From: Defluviicoccus sp. bin129
GTDB lineage: Bacteria > Pseudomonadota > Alphaproteobacteria > MPNO01
Length of the DNA stretch: 64,000 nucleotides
Assembly (NCBI GenBank): GCA_002239065.1
Contig: MPNO01000005.1
Coordinates: forward strand, 1-64,000
Reading direction: 5' to 3'
Shown here: positions 6,461-19,631 of the stretch, in pieces
Layout: each line of letters starts with the position of its first letter
Numbering within the stretch: position 1 is the first letter of the stretch
Position numbers and translations under genes: made by a program
The notes under the pieces: generated by a model
What the model was told of the DNA's origin: nothing
Databases searched by the model: none
Seen by the model: the letters and a program-made list of their open reading frames with translations, nothing else

Positions 6461-7243
6461 CTAGAGTCTGAACCGCTCGCCGAGATAGACGCGCCGCACC
6501 TCGTCGTCGTCCACGATCTCCGACGGCACGCCCTCCATCAGCACGCGGCCGTCATGCAGGATGTAGGCGCGGTCGACGATGTCGAGCGTCTCGCGCACGT
6601 TGTGGTCGGTGATCAGCACGCCTATGCCGCGGTCCTTGAGATGGCTGACCAGACCGCGGACGTCGCTCACCGCGATGGGATCGATCCCGACGAAGGGTTC
6701 GTCGAGCAGCACGTAGCGCGGCGAGCTCGCCAGCGCCCGCGCGATCTCCACCCGGCGCCGTTCGCCGCCGGACAGCGCCAGCGCCGGGGTGCGCCTGAGA
6801 TGGGTGATCGAGAACTCGCCGAGCAGCGCCTCGAGGCGGCCCTCGCGCAGGTCGGGCGCGGGTTCGGTGACTTCCAGCACCGCGCGGATATTGTTCTCCA
6901 CCGTCATCCCGCGAAAGATCGAGGCTTCCTGCGGCAAATATCCGACGCCGATCCGGGCCCGGCGGTACATCGGCAGCCGGGTGATGTCGTTGCCGTCCAG
7001 CGCGACGACCCCCGAATCGGGCTGGATCAGGCCGGTCAGGATGTAGAACGACGTCGTCTTGCCGGCGCCGTTCGGACCGAGCAGGCCGACCGCCTCGCCC
7101 CGCTCCAGCCTGAGGCTGACGTCGCGCAGCACCGGACGCTTCCTGAAGCGCTTGCCGAGCGAGAAGGCCTCCAGCCCGGTCGATCGCGCGATCAGGCGGG
7201 GGGCGGGACCTGCGGCGCCGGCCGGTTCGCCGCGTTCCGTCAT
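6461..7243 (-). CDS. lptB: LptB, lipopolysaccharide export ATPase
   Basis: Cytoplasmic ABC ATPase that powers extraction of lipopolysaccharide from the inner membrane with LptF and LptG. All ABC motifs are visible: Walker [10 protein letters not shown] (56-64), signature LSGGE (157-161), Walker B VLLDEP (178-183) and switch His214. The sequence around TGLIQPDSG and [17 protein letters not shown] is typical of LptB. At 260 aa it is slightly longer than usual because of an N-terminal extension of about 20 residues. Its ATG overlaps the lptA stop by four bases (ATGA), so translation is probably coupled. Last gene of the rnd-kdsD-lptCAB string. Confidence 0.95.
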   Translation of the reverse strand: MTERGEPAGAAGPAPRLIARSTGLEAFSLGKRFRKRPVLRDVSLRLERGEAVGLLGPNGAGKTTSFYILTGLIQPDSGVVALDGNDITRLPMYRRARIGVGYLPQEASIFRGMTVENNIRAVLEVTEPAPDLREGRLEALLGEFSITHLRRTPALALSGGERRRVEIARALASSPRYVLLDEPFVGIDPIAVSDVRGLVSHLKDRGIGVLITDHNVRETLDIVDRAYILHDGRVLMEGVPSEIVDDDEVRRVYLGERFRL

Positions 7244-8055
7244 CGCCCGCTCTCGCCGTCGGGGCCCGCCACCGCTGTCGGCACGAACACGCCCTCCACG
7301 CCGCCCTGCCCGCCATGCATCCGGCTGACCCCGGTCTTCAGGTCCAGCTCCGCCGCCTGGCCCTTCAACCGGTTGCGTCCCTGGGAAATGACCACCGAGC
7401 CCTCGAGCTCGATCCGCTCTTCCGCCACATCATAGGTCGCGCGGTCGGCGCGCAACATCTCGGTCGGCGAGCGGAAGATCACGTTTCCGACAGCCTCGAC
7501 GCGCTGGATCCGCTCGCCATCCTCGCCGTCCGCCTCGAATGTCGCGGTCAGCCTCCCCGCCTCCAGGGTCCGGTCGTCGCGCGTCGCGGTCGCGTTGCCC
7601 ACCGCCACCGCGCGCCTCTCGTCCTGCCGGAACTCCAGTCGGTCGTCGGCGGTGATCCGGTCGTCCCCGCGTTCGAATTCCGGCTTCCCGGTCAGGACCA
7701 GCACCTGCTTGTCGACGTCGTACTCCCCCCGCTCCCCGGTCGCGACGCGGTCCGGCGCGGCGATGCGGACATTGCCGTCCGCCTCGATGCGCCAGATCTC
7801 CGTGCCGCCGTCCTTGCTGTCGCGGTAATGCGCGGTCAGCACGTCGGCGCGCACCGTCACATCGTCCTGCCGGGCGCGGGCGTTGCCGCGCGCGACGAAG
7901 GTCTTTGCCTTCTGCTGCCATTCGACACTGCCGTCGACGACGATCTCGATCGGCCCGGAGCCGTCGCGGAACGGCAGCCCGCCGGTCTGCGCGAGCGCCG
8001 GGAGGGCGGCCAGGGCAACGCCCGCCAGGACCGCCATCGCCAGCCGCCCGGTCAC
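7240..8055 (-). CDS. lptA: LptA, periplasmic lipopolysaccharide bridge protein
   Basis: OstA-fold protein that links LptC in the inner membrane to LptD in the outer membrane. I chose the GTG at 8055 because it overlaps the lptC stop (GTGA) and starts a signal peptide ([17 protein letters not shown] within the first 25 residues). The mature protein consists of repeated beta strands typical of the fold: [64 protein letters not shown]. At 271 aa it is somewhat long for LptA, containing two OstA-like stretches. It sits between lptC and lptB, overlapping both. Confidence 0.9.
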   Translation of the reverse strand: MTGRLAMAVLAGVALAALPALAQTGGLPFRDGSGPIEIVVDGSVEWQQKAKTFVARGNARARQDDVTVRADVLTAHYRDSKDGGTEIWRIEADGNVRIAAPDRVATGERGEYDVDKQVLVLTGKPEFERGDDRITADDRLEFRQDERRAVAVGNATATRDDRTLEAGRLTATFEADGEDGERIQRVEAVGNVIFRSPTEMLRADRATYDVAEERIELEGSVVISQGRNRLKGQAAELDLKTGVSRMHGGQGGVEGVFVPTAVAGPDGESGR

Positions 8056-8681
8056 GGCCGCTGTTCCTTCGGGTTGGAGTAGAGCACCAGCCGGGCCGGG
8101 CCGGAGAACTCCAGCCGGCTGTCCCGTCGGGTGATGCGGAACCCGGCCGCCTCCATCTCGGCCCACTGCCCGGTGCCGTTGACCGGCGCGTCGCCCCAGG
8201 CGGTCGCCTGGGCGAAATCGATCGTCGCCTCCTCGGTGAGGAACTGGTAGCCCCAGTCGTGATACAGGCTGACATTGCCCTTCAGCACGACCCGCTGGGC
8301 CTCGCGGACGAAGGCGCCCCGGGAGGCCGCGACCGCGACCCAGGTGCCGTCCGCCGTGGTGAAGTCGGCCTCGGGCCGGTTGAGGCTGACCCGGTCGAGA
8401 TCCGGCCTCTGCTGGACGATCGACTCCGCGGCCAGGGTGTAGGGGTTGTCGTTGCGATCCGTGCCGGTATAGCGCGCGTTGATCATCCGGTGCCCGCTGG
8501 TCGATTCCGAGACGCTGAAGCCGGTCGCGCCGATCTGCAGCCGTTTCGGCATGTCATACAGCCTGGACCACGAGAACAGCAGCAGGATCATCGCCGCCGC
8601 GCCGAGCGGCAGCGCCACCTTCATCACCGCGACGAAGCGGGAATAGCCGCGCTCGATCCGGGTCGGGGCGATCGCTGCCAT
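8052..8681 (-). CDS. lptC: LptC, inner-membrane lipopolysaccharide export protein
   Basis: Bitopic inner-membrane protein that receives lipopolysaccharide from LptBFG and hands it to LptA. One N-terminal membrane segment (VALPLGAAAMILLLFSW, about 23-39) is followed by a periplasmic beta domain of about 165 residues (FSVSESTSGHRMINARY, NPYTLAAES, GNVSLYHDWGYQFLTEEA). Length (209 aa) is normal. It begins six bases after the kdsD stop and overlaps lptA by four bases. Confidence 0.9.
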   Translation of the reverse strand: MAAIAPTRIERGYSRFVAVMKVALPLGAAAMILLLFSWSRLYDMPKRLQIGATGFSVSESTSGHRMINARYTGTDRNDNPYTLAAESIVQQRPDLDRVSLNRPEADFTTADGTWVAVAASRGAFVREAQRVVLKGNVSLYHDWGYQFLTEEATIDFAQATAWGDAPVNGTGQWAEMEAAGFRITRRDSRLEFSGPARLVLYSNPKEQRP

Positions 8682-8687
8682 GTCAGC

Positions 8688-9686
8688 TCAATCGACGCCC
8701 GCGCGCAGGCAGTCGTGGATGTGAAGGATGCCCACCGGGCGGTCGTCCTCGACCACGAACAGGCTGGTGATGCCGTTCTCGTTCATCACCCGGAGCGCCT
8801 GGTCGGCGAGCGCGTCGGGCGGGACGGTGCGCGGCGCCGCGGTCATCACCTCGACCGCCGGCCTCTCCAGCAGGCGCTCGCCCATGTTGCGCCTCAAATC
8901 GCCGTCGGTGATCACCCCGACCAGCCGGTCCTCCGCGTCGACCAGCCCGATGCAGCCGAAGCTGTGCGAGGTCATGATCAGCAGCGCGTCGGCCATGGCG
9001 ATGTCCGGCCGGGCGAGCGGGATCCTGTCGCCCCCGTGCATCAGCCGGTCGACCTTGACCAGGCGCTTGCCAAGCTGGCCGCCCGGATGGCGCAGCTTGA
9101 AGTCCTCGCGCGAGAACCCGACCCGGTCGAGCAGGGCCACCGCCAGGGCATCGCCGAGCGCCATCATCATCGTCGTCGAGGTGGTCGGCGCGAGGCTGAG
9201 CGGGCAGGCCTCGTCGGCGTCGGGCAGGCGGATCAGCACGTCCGCCGCGCCGGCCAGCGCGCTGTCCGCGCGCGCGCACAACGCCACCAGCGGGATGGCG
9301 TGCCGCCTGGTATAGGCGATGATGTCCGAGAGTTCCGGCGTCTCGCCCGAATTGGACAGCGCGAGCACCGTATCCCGCGCGGTGATCATGCCGAGATCGC
9401 CGTGGCTCGCCTCGCCCGGATGGACGAACTGCGCGGGCGTTCCGGTCGATGCGAGGGTGGCGGCGATCTTGCGTCCGACATGGCCGCTCTTGCCCATGCC
9501 GGTGACGATCACCCGGCCCCGGTCGTGCGCGCGCGCCATGGCCTCGACCGCGTCGGCGAAGCTGAAATCGATCGCCCGCGCCAGCGCGGCGAGACCCGCG
9601 CATTCGGTCTCCAGCACCCGCCGGGCGGCGGCGATGTCGCCCGCTTCCCGCGCCGGCGCGGATCGGAGCTCGTTCACCTTGGCCAT
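8688..9686 (-). CDS. kdsD: KdsD/KpsF, D-arabinose 5-phosphate isomerase
   Basis: Converts D-ribulose 5-phosphate to D-arabinose 5-phosphate, the first step to Kdo, the inner sugar of lipopolysaccharide. The N-terminal half is a SIS domain with the phosphate site VTGMGKSGHVG and the family sequence HPGEASHGDLGM; ALSNSGETPEL follows. Two CBS repeats make up the C-terminal 130 residues (TSHSFGCIGLVD..LVGVITDGDLRR and NGITSLFVVEDDRPVGILHIHD). The length (332 aa) is standard. It heads the lptCAB string, so Kdo supply and export are co-expressed. Confidence 0.94.
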   Translation of the reverse strand: MAKVNELRSAPAREAGDIAAARRVLETECAGLAALARAIDFSFADAVEAMARAHDRGRVIVTGMGKSGHVGRKIAATLASTGTPAQFVHPGEASHGDLGMITARDTVLALSNSGETPELSDIIAYTRRHAIPLVALCARADSALAGAADVLIRLPDADEACPLSLAPTTSTTMMMALGDALAVALLDRVGFSREDFKLRHPGGQLGKRLVKVDRLMHGGDRIPLARPDIAMADALLIMTSHSFGCIGLVDAEDRLVGVITDGDLRRNMGERLLERPAVEVMTAAPRTVPPDALADQALRVMNENGITSLFVVEDDRPVGILHIHDCLRAGVD

Positions 9687-9798
9687 GGGACTCCCGGCAC
9701 TCTCCCGGCCGCGGCCGCGCGCGGCTGTCTCCGACGCGCCATGGTAACCGATTTCGGGCGCCGCCGCAGCGCTACCGATCGCCGCGGCCGCGATCCGG

Positions 9799-10410
9799 TC
9801 AATGGGCGAAAATATCGATGTCGCGCCAGCCCGCGAGGTCGAGCGCCGCCCGGTGGCCGACGAAATCGAAGCAGCGCCGGGCGAGCTCGGACCGGCCTTC
9901 GCGCTCCAGCATGCGGTCGAGCGCGGCCCTGATCGCGTGCAGATGGAGGACGTCGGACGCGGCGTAGCTCTGCTGCGCCGCGCTCAGGGTTTCGGCCCCC
10001 CAGTCCGAGGATTGCTGCGCCTTGGAGATCTCGACGCCGAGCAGCTCGCCCGCCAGGTCCCTGAGCGAATGCCGGTCGGTATAGGTGCGCGCGATGCGGG
10101 AGGCGATCTTGGTGCAATAGACCGGCGCCGCGCGGACCGCGAGATGGCGTTCGAGGACGGCGATGTCGAACCGGGCGAAGTGAAAGATCTTGGTCACCTC
10201 GGGGTCCCGCAGCAGCCGCGCCAGGTTGGGGGCGTCGCATCGCCGCTCGCGGAAGCGCACCAGATGGGCCTCGCCGTCGCCCGCGCTCAACTGTACCAGG
10301 CACAGCCGGTCGCGCGCCGGGTCGAGCCCCATGGTCTCGGTGTCGACCGCCGCCGCGCCGCCGAAATCGACGCCCGCCGGCAGGTCGCCTTCGTGAATCT
10401 CTATCGCCAT
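9799..10410 (-). CDS. rnd: Short RNase D-like 3'-5' exonuclease
   Basis: Member of the DEDDy exonuclease superfamily, acting on the 3' ends of tRNA and other RNA. Catalytic residues are visible: D23 and E25 in AVDTETMGLD, D82 in FHFARFDIAVL, and Y149/D153 in SYAASDVLHL. At 203 aa it has only the catalytic domain and lacks the HRDC domains of E. coli RNase D; this short form is usual in Alphaproteobacteria. The start is the ATG at 10410; a longer reading frame would run into the tRNA-Leu gene. It is separated from kdsD by 112 bases. Confidence 0.88.
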   Translation of the reverse strand: MAIEIHEGDLPAGVDFGGAAAVDTETMGLDPARDRLCLVQLSAGDGEAHLVRFRERRCDAPNLARLLRDPEVTKIFHFARFDIAVLERHLAVRAAPVYCTKIASRIARTYTDRHSLRDLAGELLGVEISKAQQSSDWGAETLSAAQQSYAASDVLHLHAIRAALDRMLEREGRSELARRCFDFVGHRAALDLAGWRDIDIFAH

Positions 10411-10465
10411 GCGCGCAACACCGCCGCCCGTCCGGGCCCCGGAGAACCGGAAGCGCGCGATCCGT

Positions 10466-10552
10466 TGGTGCCCAGGAGAAGACTCGAACTTCCACGACCT
10501 TGCGGTCACAGGTACCTGAAACCTGCGCGTCTACCAATTCCGCCACCTGGGC
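10466..10552 (-). tRNA. tRNA-Leu (anticodon CAG)
   Basis: 87 bases including an encoded CCA. Acceptor arms GCCCAGG and CCTGGGC pair perfectly. The anticodon stem CAGGT/ACCTG encloses TTCAGGT, giving CAG. A long variable arm (TGACCGCAAGGTCGT) and TTCGAGT in the T loop mark a class II leucine tRNA. It reads CUG, likely the most used leucine codon in this GC-rich genome. A promoter with a perfect TTGACA lies upstream. Confidence 0.96.
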
Positions 10553-10582
10553 AAAACGGCGACCGGACCCCGGCTTCGCGGC

Positions 10583-10612
10583 TCCGTACGCCAGCGACCG
10601 CCGGCTTGTCAA
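10583..10612 (-). promoter_or_regulatory. Promoter of tRNA-Leu
   Basis: On the minus strand TTGACA (10612-10607) and TACGGA (10588-10583) are 18 bases apart, about 30 bases before the tRNA. The -35 box is a perfect match; the -10 box is weak. Confidence 0.5.
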
Positions 10613-10649
10613 CCGGTTTCGCGGACCGCCGCACCATGTCGCGGCGCGG

Positions 10650-10678
10650 TTGACGGTCTTCGCTCCAGCCGATATTAG
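10650..10678 (+). promoter_or_regulatory. Sigma-70-type promoter of the NDUFA9-like gene
   Basis: TTGACG and TATTAG with 17-base spacing. The start codon is 24 bases after the -10 box, and GAGGGGG lies between them as the ribosome site. Confidence 0.55.
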
Positions 10679-10701
10679 CCGCCGATCGAGGGGGTCGCGC
10701 C

Positions 10702-11643
10702 ATGGCTACGCCAACCGCAACCGTTTTCGGCGGTTCAGGCTTCGTCGGACGCTATGTCGTGGGCGAGCTCGCCCGCCGGGGCTGGCGCGTCCGGGTCGCG
10801 GTCAGGCGGCCCGACCGCGCGCTGTTCCTCAAGCCGCTGGGCGATGTCGGCCAGGTCGTCCCGGTGACCGCCAATATCCGCGACGACGCGTCGGTCGCCG
10901 AGGCGGTGGCGGGCGCGGAGCTCGCGATCAACCTGGTCGGCGTGCTCTACGAGGCGGGCCGGCAGGGTTTCCGGGCGGTGCACGAAGACGGCGCCGGACG
11001 TGTCGCGCGCGCCGCCGCCGCCGCCGGCGTCAGTCGGGTGGTCCATGTCTCCGCCATCGGGGCCGCGCCCGACGCCGCGGCGGAGTATGCGCGGAGCAAG
11101 GCCGCCGGCGAGGCGGCGATGCGGAGCGAATTCCCCGATTCCACCGTCGTCCGGCCCAGCATCGTGTTCGGCGTCGAGGACGATTTTCTCAACCGTTTCG
11201 CCTGGATCGCGCGGCTCGCGCCCGCTTTGCCGCTGATCGACGGCGGCGCCACGAGATTCCAGCCGGTCTATGTCGGCGATGTCGCCGAGGGCATCGCGCG
11301 CATCGCCGGGGATGCCGGTACCGCCGGGCGGGTCTACGAGTTCGGCGGCCCGGAGGTGCTGAGCTTCAGGCAGCTGATGGAGATGCTGCTGGCGCAGATC
11401 GGGCGCAGGCGGCTGTTGCTGCCGGTTCCCGGCGCGCTGGCCATGCTGCCGGCGCGGATCATGGAGCTCACGCCTTTGCCGCCGCTGCTCACCCGCGACC
11501 AGATCAGGATGCTGGCCTCGGACAACGTCGCCGCGGACGATGCGCCGGGGCTCGCCGATCTCGGGATCGACCCCACCCCGCTGGAAGCGGTCGCGCCGGC
11601 ATATCTCGCGCGCTACCGCCGGGGCGGCCGCCCGCCGGGCTAG
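10702..11643 (+). CDS. Complex I NDUFA9-subunit family NAD(P)-binding protein
   Basis: Atypical short-chain dehydrogenase of 313 aa with the nucleotide-binding motif GGSGFVGR near the N-terminus (residues 10-17). Family features follow: NLVGVLYE, VHVSAIGA, a Tyr-x3-Lys (YARSK), VVRPSIVFG and FQPVYVGDVA. It matches the group related to the mitochondrial complex I subunit NDUFA9 and to bacterial proteins found beside respiratory genes. It probably binds NADPH and may stabilise complex I or act on quinone-related substrates; no role is shown directly. It converges with uppP, the two stop codons overlapping. Confidence 0.85.
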   Translation: MATPTATVFGGSGFVGRYVVGELARRGWRVRVAVRRPDRALFLKPLGDVGQVVPVTANIRDDASVAEAVAGAELAINLVGVLYEAGRQGFRAVHEDGAGRVARAAAAAGVSRVVHVSAIGAAPDAAAEYARSKAAGEAAMRSEFPDSTVVRPSIVFGVEDDFLNRFAWIARLAPALPLIDGGATRFQPVYVGDVAEGIARIAGDAGTAGRVYEFGGPEVLSFRQLMEMLLAQIGRRRLLLPVPGALAMLPARIMELTPLPPLLTRDQIRMLASDNVAADDAPGLADLGIDPTPLEAVAPAYLARYRRGGRPPG

Positions 11644-12440
11644 AGATAGACGAAGGCGAGCAGCCCGCCGCCGAGCGCGAGGCGGTAGATCACGAACGGC
11701 GTGAAACTCGCCCGCCTGAGCCAGCTCATCATCGCGGCCATCGCGATCAGCGCCGCGACGAAGGCGAGGCCGGCGGCCAGCACGGCGTCCGACTGCAGCG
11801 CCACGTCGCCGGACTCGGCGAGCTCCCGGTATGCGAACCCGCCGGCCGCGGCGATGGCGGGAATCGACATCAGCATCGAGAACCGGGCCGCGTCGCGCCG
11901 CTCGAAGCCCAGCAGCCGGGCCGCGGTGACGGTGACGCCGGCCCGGCTCGCCCCGGGGAACAGCGCGAGGATTTGCGCCAGGCCGATCGCGAACGCGCTC
12001 GACAGGCGCAGATGCTCGATGCGGCGCACCGTGAGCCCGATGCGGTCCGAGAGGTAGAGCAGGAGGCCGAAGCCGATCGTGGCCCAGCCGATCACCGCCA
12101 GGCTGCTGCGCCACGCCGTGCCGAGAAACTCGGTGAGCGCGTAGCCGGCGGCGGCCAGCGGGACGGTGGCGACCGCCAGATGGACGATCAGCCGCACCCC
12201 CGGATCCGCCATGCCCGAGCGGATCCGGACCAGCCCCGCCAGCATGCCCAGCACGTCCCGCCACAGATAGACCAGCACGGCGAGCAGGGTGCCGGCATGC
12301 ACCGCGATGTCGATCACGAGCCCCTGATCGGGCCAGCCGGTCAGCAACGGGATCATCCGCAGATGTCCCGACGAGCTGATCGGCAGAAACTCGGTGATGC
12401 CCTGCACCACCGCGATCACGGTGAGCTGAAGCAGCGTCAA
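11640..12440 (-). CDS. uppP: Undecaprenyl-diphosphatase UppP (BacA)
   Basis: Integral membrane enzyme that dephosphorylates undecaprenyl pyrophosphate, recycling the lipid carrier for peptidoglycan and O-antigen synthesis. Diagnostic motifs are present: QGITEFLPISSSGH (14-27) with the catalytic Glu and Ser, and PGASRAGVTVTAARLLG in the second half. About seven to eight hydrophobic segments fit the family; 266 aa is normal. Single gene, convergent with the NDUFA9-like gene and divergent from gltD. Confidence 0.95.
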   Translation of the reverse strand: MTLLQLTVIAVVQGITEFLPISSSGHLRMIPLLTGWPDQGLVIDIAVHAGTLLAVLVYLWRDVLGMLAGLVRIRSGMADPGVRLIVHLAVATVPLAAAGYALTEFLGTAWRSSLAVIGWATIGFGLLLYLSDRIGLTVRRIEHLRLSSAFAIGLAQILALFPGASRAGVTVTAARLLGFERRDAARFSMLMSIPAIAAAGGFAYRELAESGDVALQSDAVLAAGLAFVAALIAMAAMMSWLRRASFTPFVIYRLALGGGLLAFVYL

Positions 12441-12510
12441 GCCGCCCTCCCTGGCGTCGCGGGCCGCCCGATCCTAGACGCCGGGCCGGTCAGGAACCAA
12501 AACGGGGACA

Positions 12511-12535
12511 ATTTAGTCGCAAAATGGAACTAAAT
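12511..12535. promoter_or_regulatory. Inverted repeat, possible operator for gltDB or uppP
   Basis: ATTTAGT and ACTAAAT are exact complements separated by 11 bases. The layout and AT-rich setting suggest a site for a dimeric regulator. It lies about 90 bases upstream of the gltD promoter candidate. The regulator cannot be named. Confidence 0.4.
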
Positions 12536-12624
12536 CCTGGCTCGGCACGCCCGAAACCCGTCCGGGGCGCGAATTGGACAAACGGTCCACAGAAATTTAG
12601 GACAGTAATGATGACCTATCTACC

Positions 12625-12652
12625 TTGATTTTTCCGATTCTCGTGGTAGGTT
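12625..12652 (+). promoter_or_regulatory. Candidate gltDB promoter
   Basis: TTGATT and TAGGTT with 16-base spacing, in the AT-rich part of the gap. It would give a leader of about 115 bases before the gltD start. CTACC and GGTAG flank the core as a short inverted repeat, which might be an operator. Confidence 0.35.
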
Positions 12653-12773
12653 ACTGCGAGACACGGTGCGGTCGGCGTTTGGTCGGCGTTTGCCGGCGAC
12701 GCGCCGCGAGGGCGGACAAGACACGGCGGACAAAACAGAGAATACCGCCGAAGACAAGGGGGATCGGGCAGGC

Positions 12774-14213
12774 ATGTCCCGCCAGATGCTGAAATTCGTC
12801 GATCTGCCCCAGGCGACTCCGGAGAAGCGCGGCGCCGAGACCCGGCGCGCCGATTTCGACGAGATCTATGCGCTGTACACCGCCGCCGGCGCGGCGAGCC
12901 AGGCGAGCCGCTGCTCGCAATGCGGCGTGCCCTACTGCCAGATCCACTGCCCGGTCCACAACAACATTCCCGACTGGCTGATGCTGACCGCCGAGGGGCG
13001 CCTGGAGGAGGCCTACGAAGTCTCCGCGGCGACCAACAACATGCCCGAGATCTGCGGCCGGATCTGCCCCCAGGACCGGCTGTGCGAAGGCAATTGCGTG
13101 ATCGAGCAGTCCGGCCACGGCACGGTCACCATCGGCTCGGTCGAGCGCTACATCACCGATACCGCCTTCGAGCGCGGCTGGGTCAAGCCGCCGACGCCGG
13201 CGCGCGAGATCGGCCGTTCCGTCGGCATCATCGGCGCCGGGCCCGCCGGGCTCGCCGCGGCGGAACAGCTGCGCCGGCGCGGCTATCGGGTCGATGTCTA
13301 CGACCGGCACGACCGCATGGGCGGGCTGCTGGTCTACGGCATTCCCAATTTCAAGCTCGAGAAGACCGTCGTTGCGCGCCGCGTCGCCCTGCTCGAGGCG
13401 GGCGGCATCGTGTTCCACCGCGGCTTCGAGGTGGGACGGGATGCGAGCCTCGCCGAAATCCGCGAGCGCCACGACGCGGTGCTGATCGCGACCGGGGTCT
13501 ACCGCGCGCGCGACATCCAGGTGCCGGGCGGCGGGCTCGGCAATGTCGTGCCCGCGCTCGACTATCTGATCGCCTCCAACCGCAAGGGCCTGGGCGACGC
13601 GGTGCCCGCCTTCGACGACGGGCGGCTCGACGCCGCCGGCAAGGAGGTGGTGGTCATCGGCGGCGGCGACACGGCGATGGACTGCGTGCGCACCGCAGTC
13701 CGCCAGGGCGCCAAGTCGGTCACCTGCCTCTACCGCCGCGACCGGGAGAACATGCCGGGCTCCCGGCGCGAGGTGCAGTATGCCGAGGAGGAGGGCGTCA
13801 GGTTCGCCTGGCTGGCGACGCCCGAGGCGTTTGTCGGCGACCGAACGGTGGCCGGGGTGCGGGCGCTCCGGATCCATCTCGGCGTCCCCGACGCCGCCGG
13901 GCGCCAGACGCCCGAGCCGATCGAGGGATCGAGCTTCGTGACCGGCGCCGATCTGGCGATCAAGGCGCTCGGTTTCGATCCCGAGGATTTGCCGACGCTG
14001 TTCGGCGCGCCCGGGCTGGAGGTGACCCGCTGGGGCACCGTGCGGATCGACTACCGGACGATGATGACCGCGATCGACGGCGTGTTCGCGGCGGGCGACA
14101 TCGTGCGCGGCGCCTCCCTCGTGGTCTGGGGCATCCGCGACGGGCGGGATGCGGCCGAGGCGATCCACGCCTATGTCGGGCGCCGCGACGCCGCGGCAGA
14201 GCAGGCGGCCTGA
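12774..14213 (+). CDS. gltD: Glutamate synthase small (beta) subunit GltD
   Basis: Takes electrons from NADPH and passes them through FAD and iron-sulphur centres to GltB, for synthesis of glutamate from 2-oxoglutarate and glutamine. The N-terminus has the Cys clusters CSQCGVPYCQIHC (C47, C50, C55, C59) and ICGRICPQDRLCEGNC for [4Fe-4S] centres. Two nucleotide-binding folds follow: GAGPAGLAAAEQLRRRG for FAD and VVIGGGDTAMDC for NADPH. At 479 aa the length is normal. I chose the ATG at 12774, where homology begins (SRQMLKFVDLPQ). gltB follows after 19 bases. Confidence 0.95.
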   Translation: MSRQMLKFVDLPQATPEKRGAETRRADFDEIYALYTAAGAASQASRCSQCGVPYCQIHCPVHNNIPDWLMLTAEGRLEEAYEVSAATNNMPEICGRICPQDRLCEGNCVIEQSGHGTVTIGSVERYITDTAFERGWVKPPTPAREIGRSVGIIGAGPAGLAAAEQLRRRGYRVDVYDRHDRMGGLLVYGIPNFKLEKTVVARRVALLEAGGIVFHRGFEVGRDASLAEIRERHDAVLIATGVYRARDIQVPGGGLGNVVPALDYLIASNRKGLGDAVPAFDDGRLDAAGKEVVVIGGGDTAMDCVRTAVRQGAKSVTCLYRRDRENMPGSRREVQYAEEEGVRFAWLATPEAFVGDRTVAGVRALRIHLGVPDAAGRQTPEPIEGSSFVTGADLAIKALGFDPEDLPTLFGAPGLEVTRWGTVRIDYRTMMTAIDGVFAAGDIVRGASLVVWGIRDGRDAAEAIHAYVGRRDAAAEQAA

Positions 14214-14232
14214 GGCCGGCCGGGAGGTTGCG

Positions 14233-18776
<4,544 letters not shown>

Positions 18777-18780
<4 letters not shown>

Positions 18781-19631
18781 GCCGCCCGCCACAAAGACTG
18801 GCCTGCCTCGGATTCGGCTATTGCGCGGAGGCGCTGGCGCGCGCGGCGGCGGACGATTTCGCCGACATCTCCGGCACCACGCGGAACCCGGAACGGGCCC
18901 GCGCGCTCGCCGCCGGGGGTTTCTCCGCGTGCTCCTTCGGCCGCCCGGATTGCGTCGATGGCGCGACCCACCTGGCGATCTCGGCGCCGCCCGGAGCGGA
19001 CGGCGATCCGGTGCTCGCCGCGCTCGGCGACAGGATCGCCGCCGCGCCCGGGCTCGAATGGATCGGCTACCTCTCGACCACCGGCGTCTACGGCGACCGG
19101 CGGGGCGGCTGGGTCGGCGAGGACGATGCGCCGCGCCCGGATACGCCGCGCGCCGAGCGCCGCCTCGCCGCCGAGCGCGCCTGGCTTGCGTTCGGCGAGG
19201 CCCGGGGCGTGCCGGTGCAGGTCTTCCGTCTGGCCGGCATCTACGGGCCCGGGCGCAGCGCGCTGGACCGGCTTCGGGCCGGCACCGCGCGGCGCATCGT
19301 CAAGCCGGGGCAGGTGTTCTGCCGCATCCACGTGGCCGACGTCGCGCAGGCCCTGAGAGCCTCGATCGCGCGCCCGGCTTCGGGCCGGATCTACAACCTT
19401 GCAGACGACGAACCGGCTTCGCAGGCCGACGTGGTCGCCTTCGCCGCCGGGCTGCTCGGCGTCGCGCCGCCGCCCGGGGAGAGGTTCGAGACCGCCGATC
19501 TGCCGCCGCCGGCGCGCGACTTCTATGCCGGGTGCAGGCGGGTCCGCAACGACCGCATCAAGCGCGAGCTCGGCGTGGTGCTGCGCTTTCCCAGCTACCG
19601 CGAAGGGCTACGCGACCTGGCCGCGCCTTGA
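18777..19631 (+). CDS. NAD-dependent epimerase/dehydratase-like protein
   Basis: Extended SDR-type protein of 284 aa with a modified nucleotide-binding loop (CLGFGYCAEALA) at the N-terminus. Family signatures follow: YLSTTGVYGDRRGGWVGEDD, FRLAGIYGPGR, IHVADVAQAL and IYNLADDEPAS. It resembles the YeeZ/NAD-dependent epimerase group, whose substrates are unknown. The expected Tyr-x3-Lys is replaced around AERRLAAERAW, so catalysis may be altered. The GTG start overlaps the gltB stop, so it is the third gene of the gltDB operon. Its last 24 bases overlap the convergent MFS gene. Confidence 0.8.

Larger units (their letters stand above)
12441..12773. other. Regulatory gap between uppP and gltD
   Basis: About 330 bases and markedly AT-richer than the flanking genes. 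It holds a 7-bp inverted repeat and a promoter-like pair described separately, and must contain the divergent promoters of uppP and gltDB. An open in-frame extension of gltD back to an ATG at 12666 lacks protein character. Confidence 0.6.

Noticed and set aside
7905-9932. A 675-codon plus-strand frame across lptA, lptC and kdsD
   Set aside because: Arg/Gly/His-rich shadow of three well-supported minus-strand genes; no ribosome site or domain.
10410-10509. A longer start for the RNase D-like gene
   Set aside because: The extension would translate the tRNA-Leu gene and adds no homologous residues.
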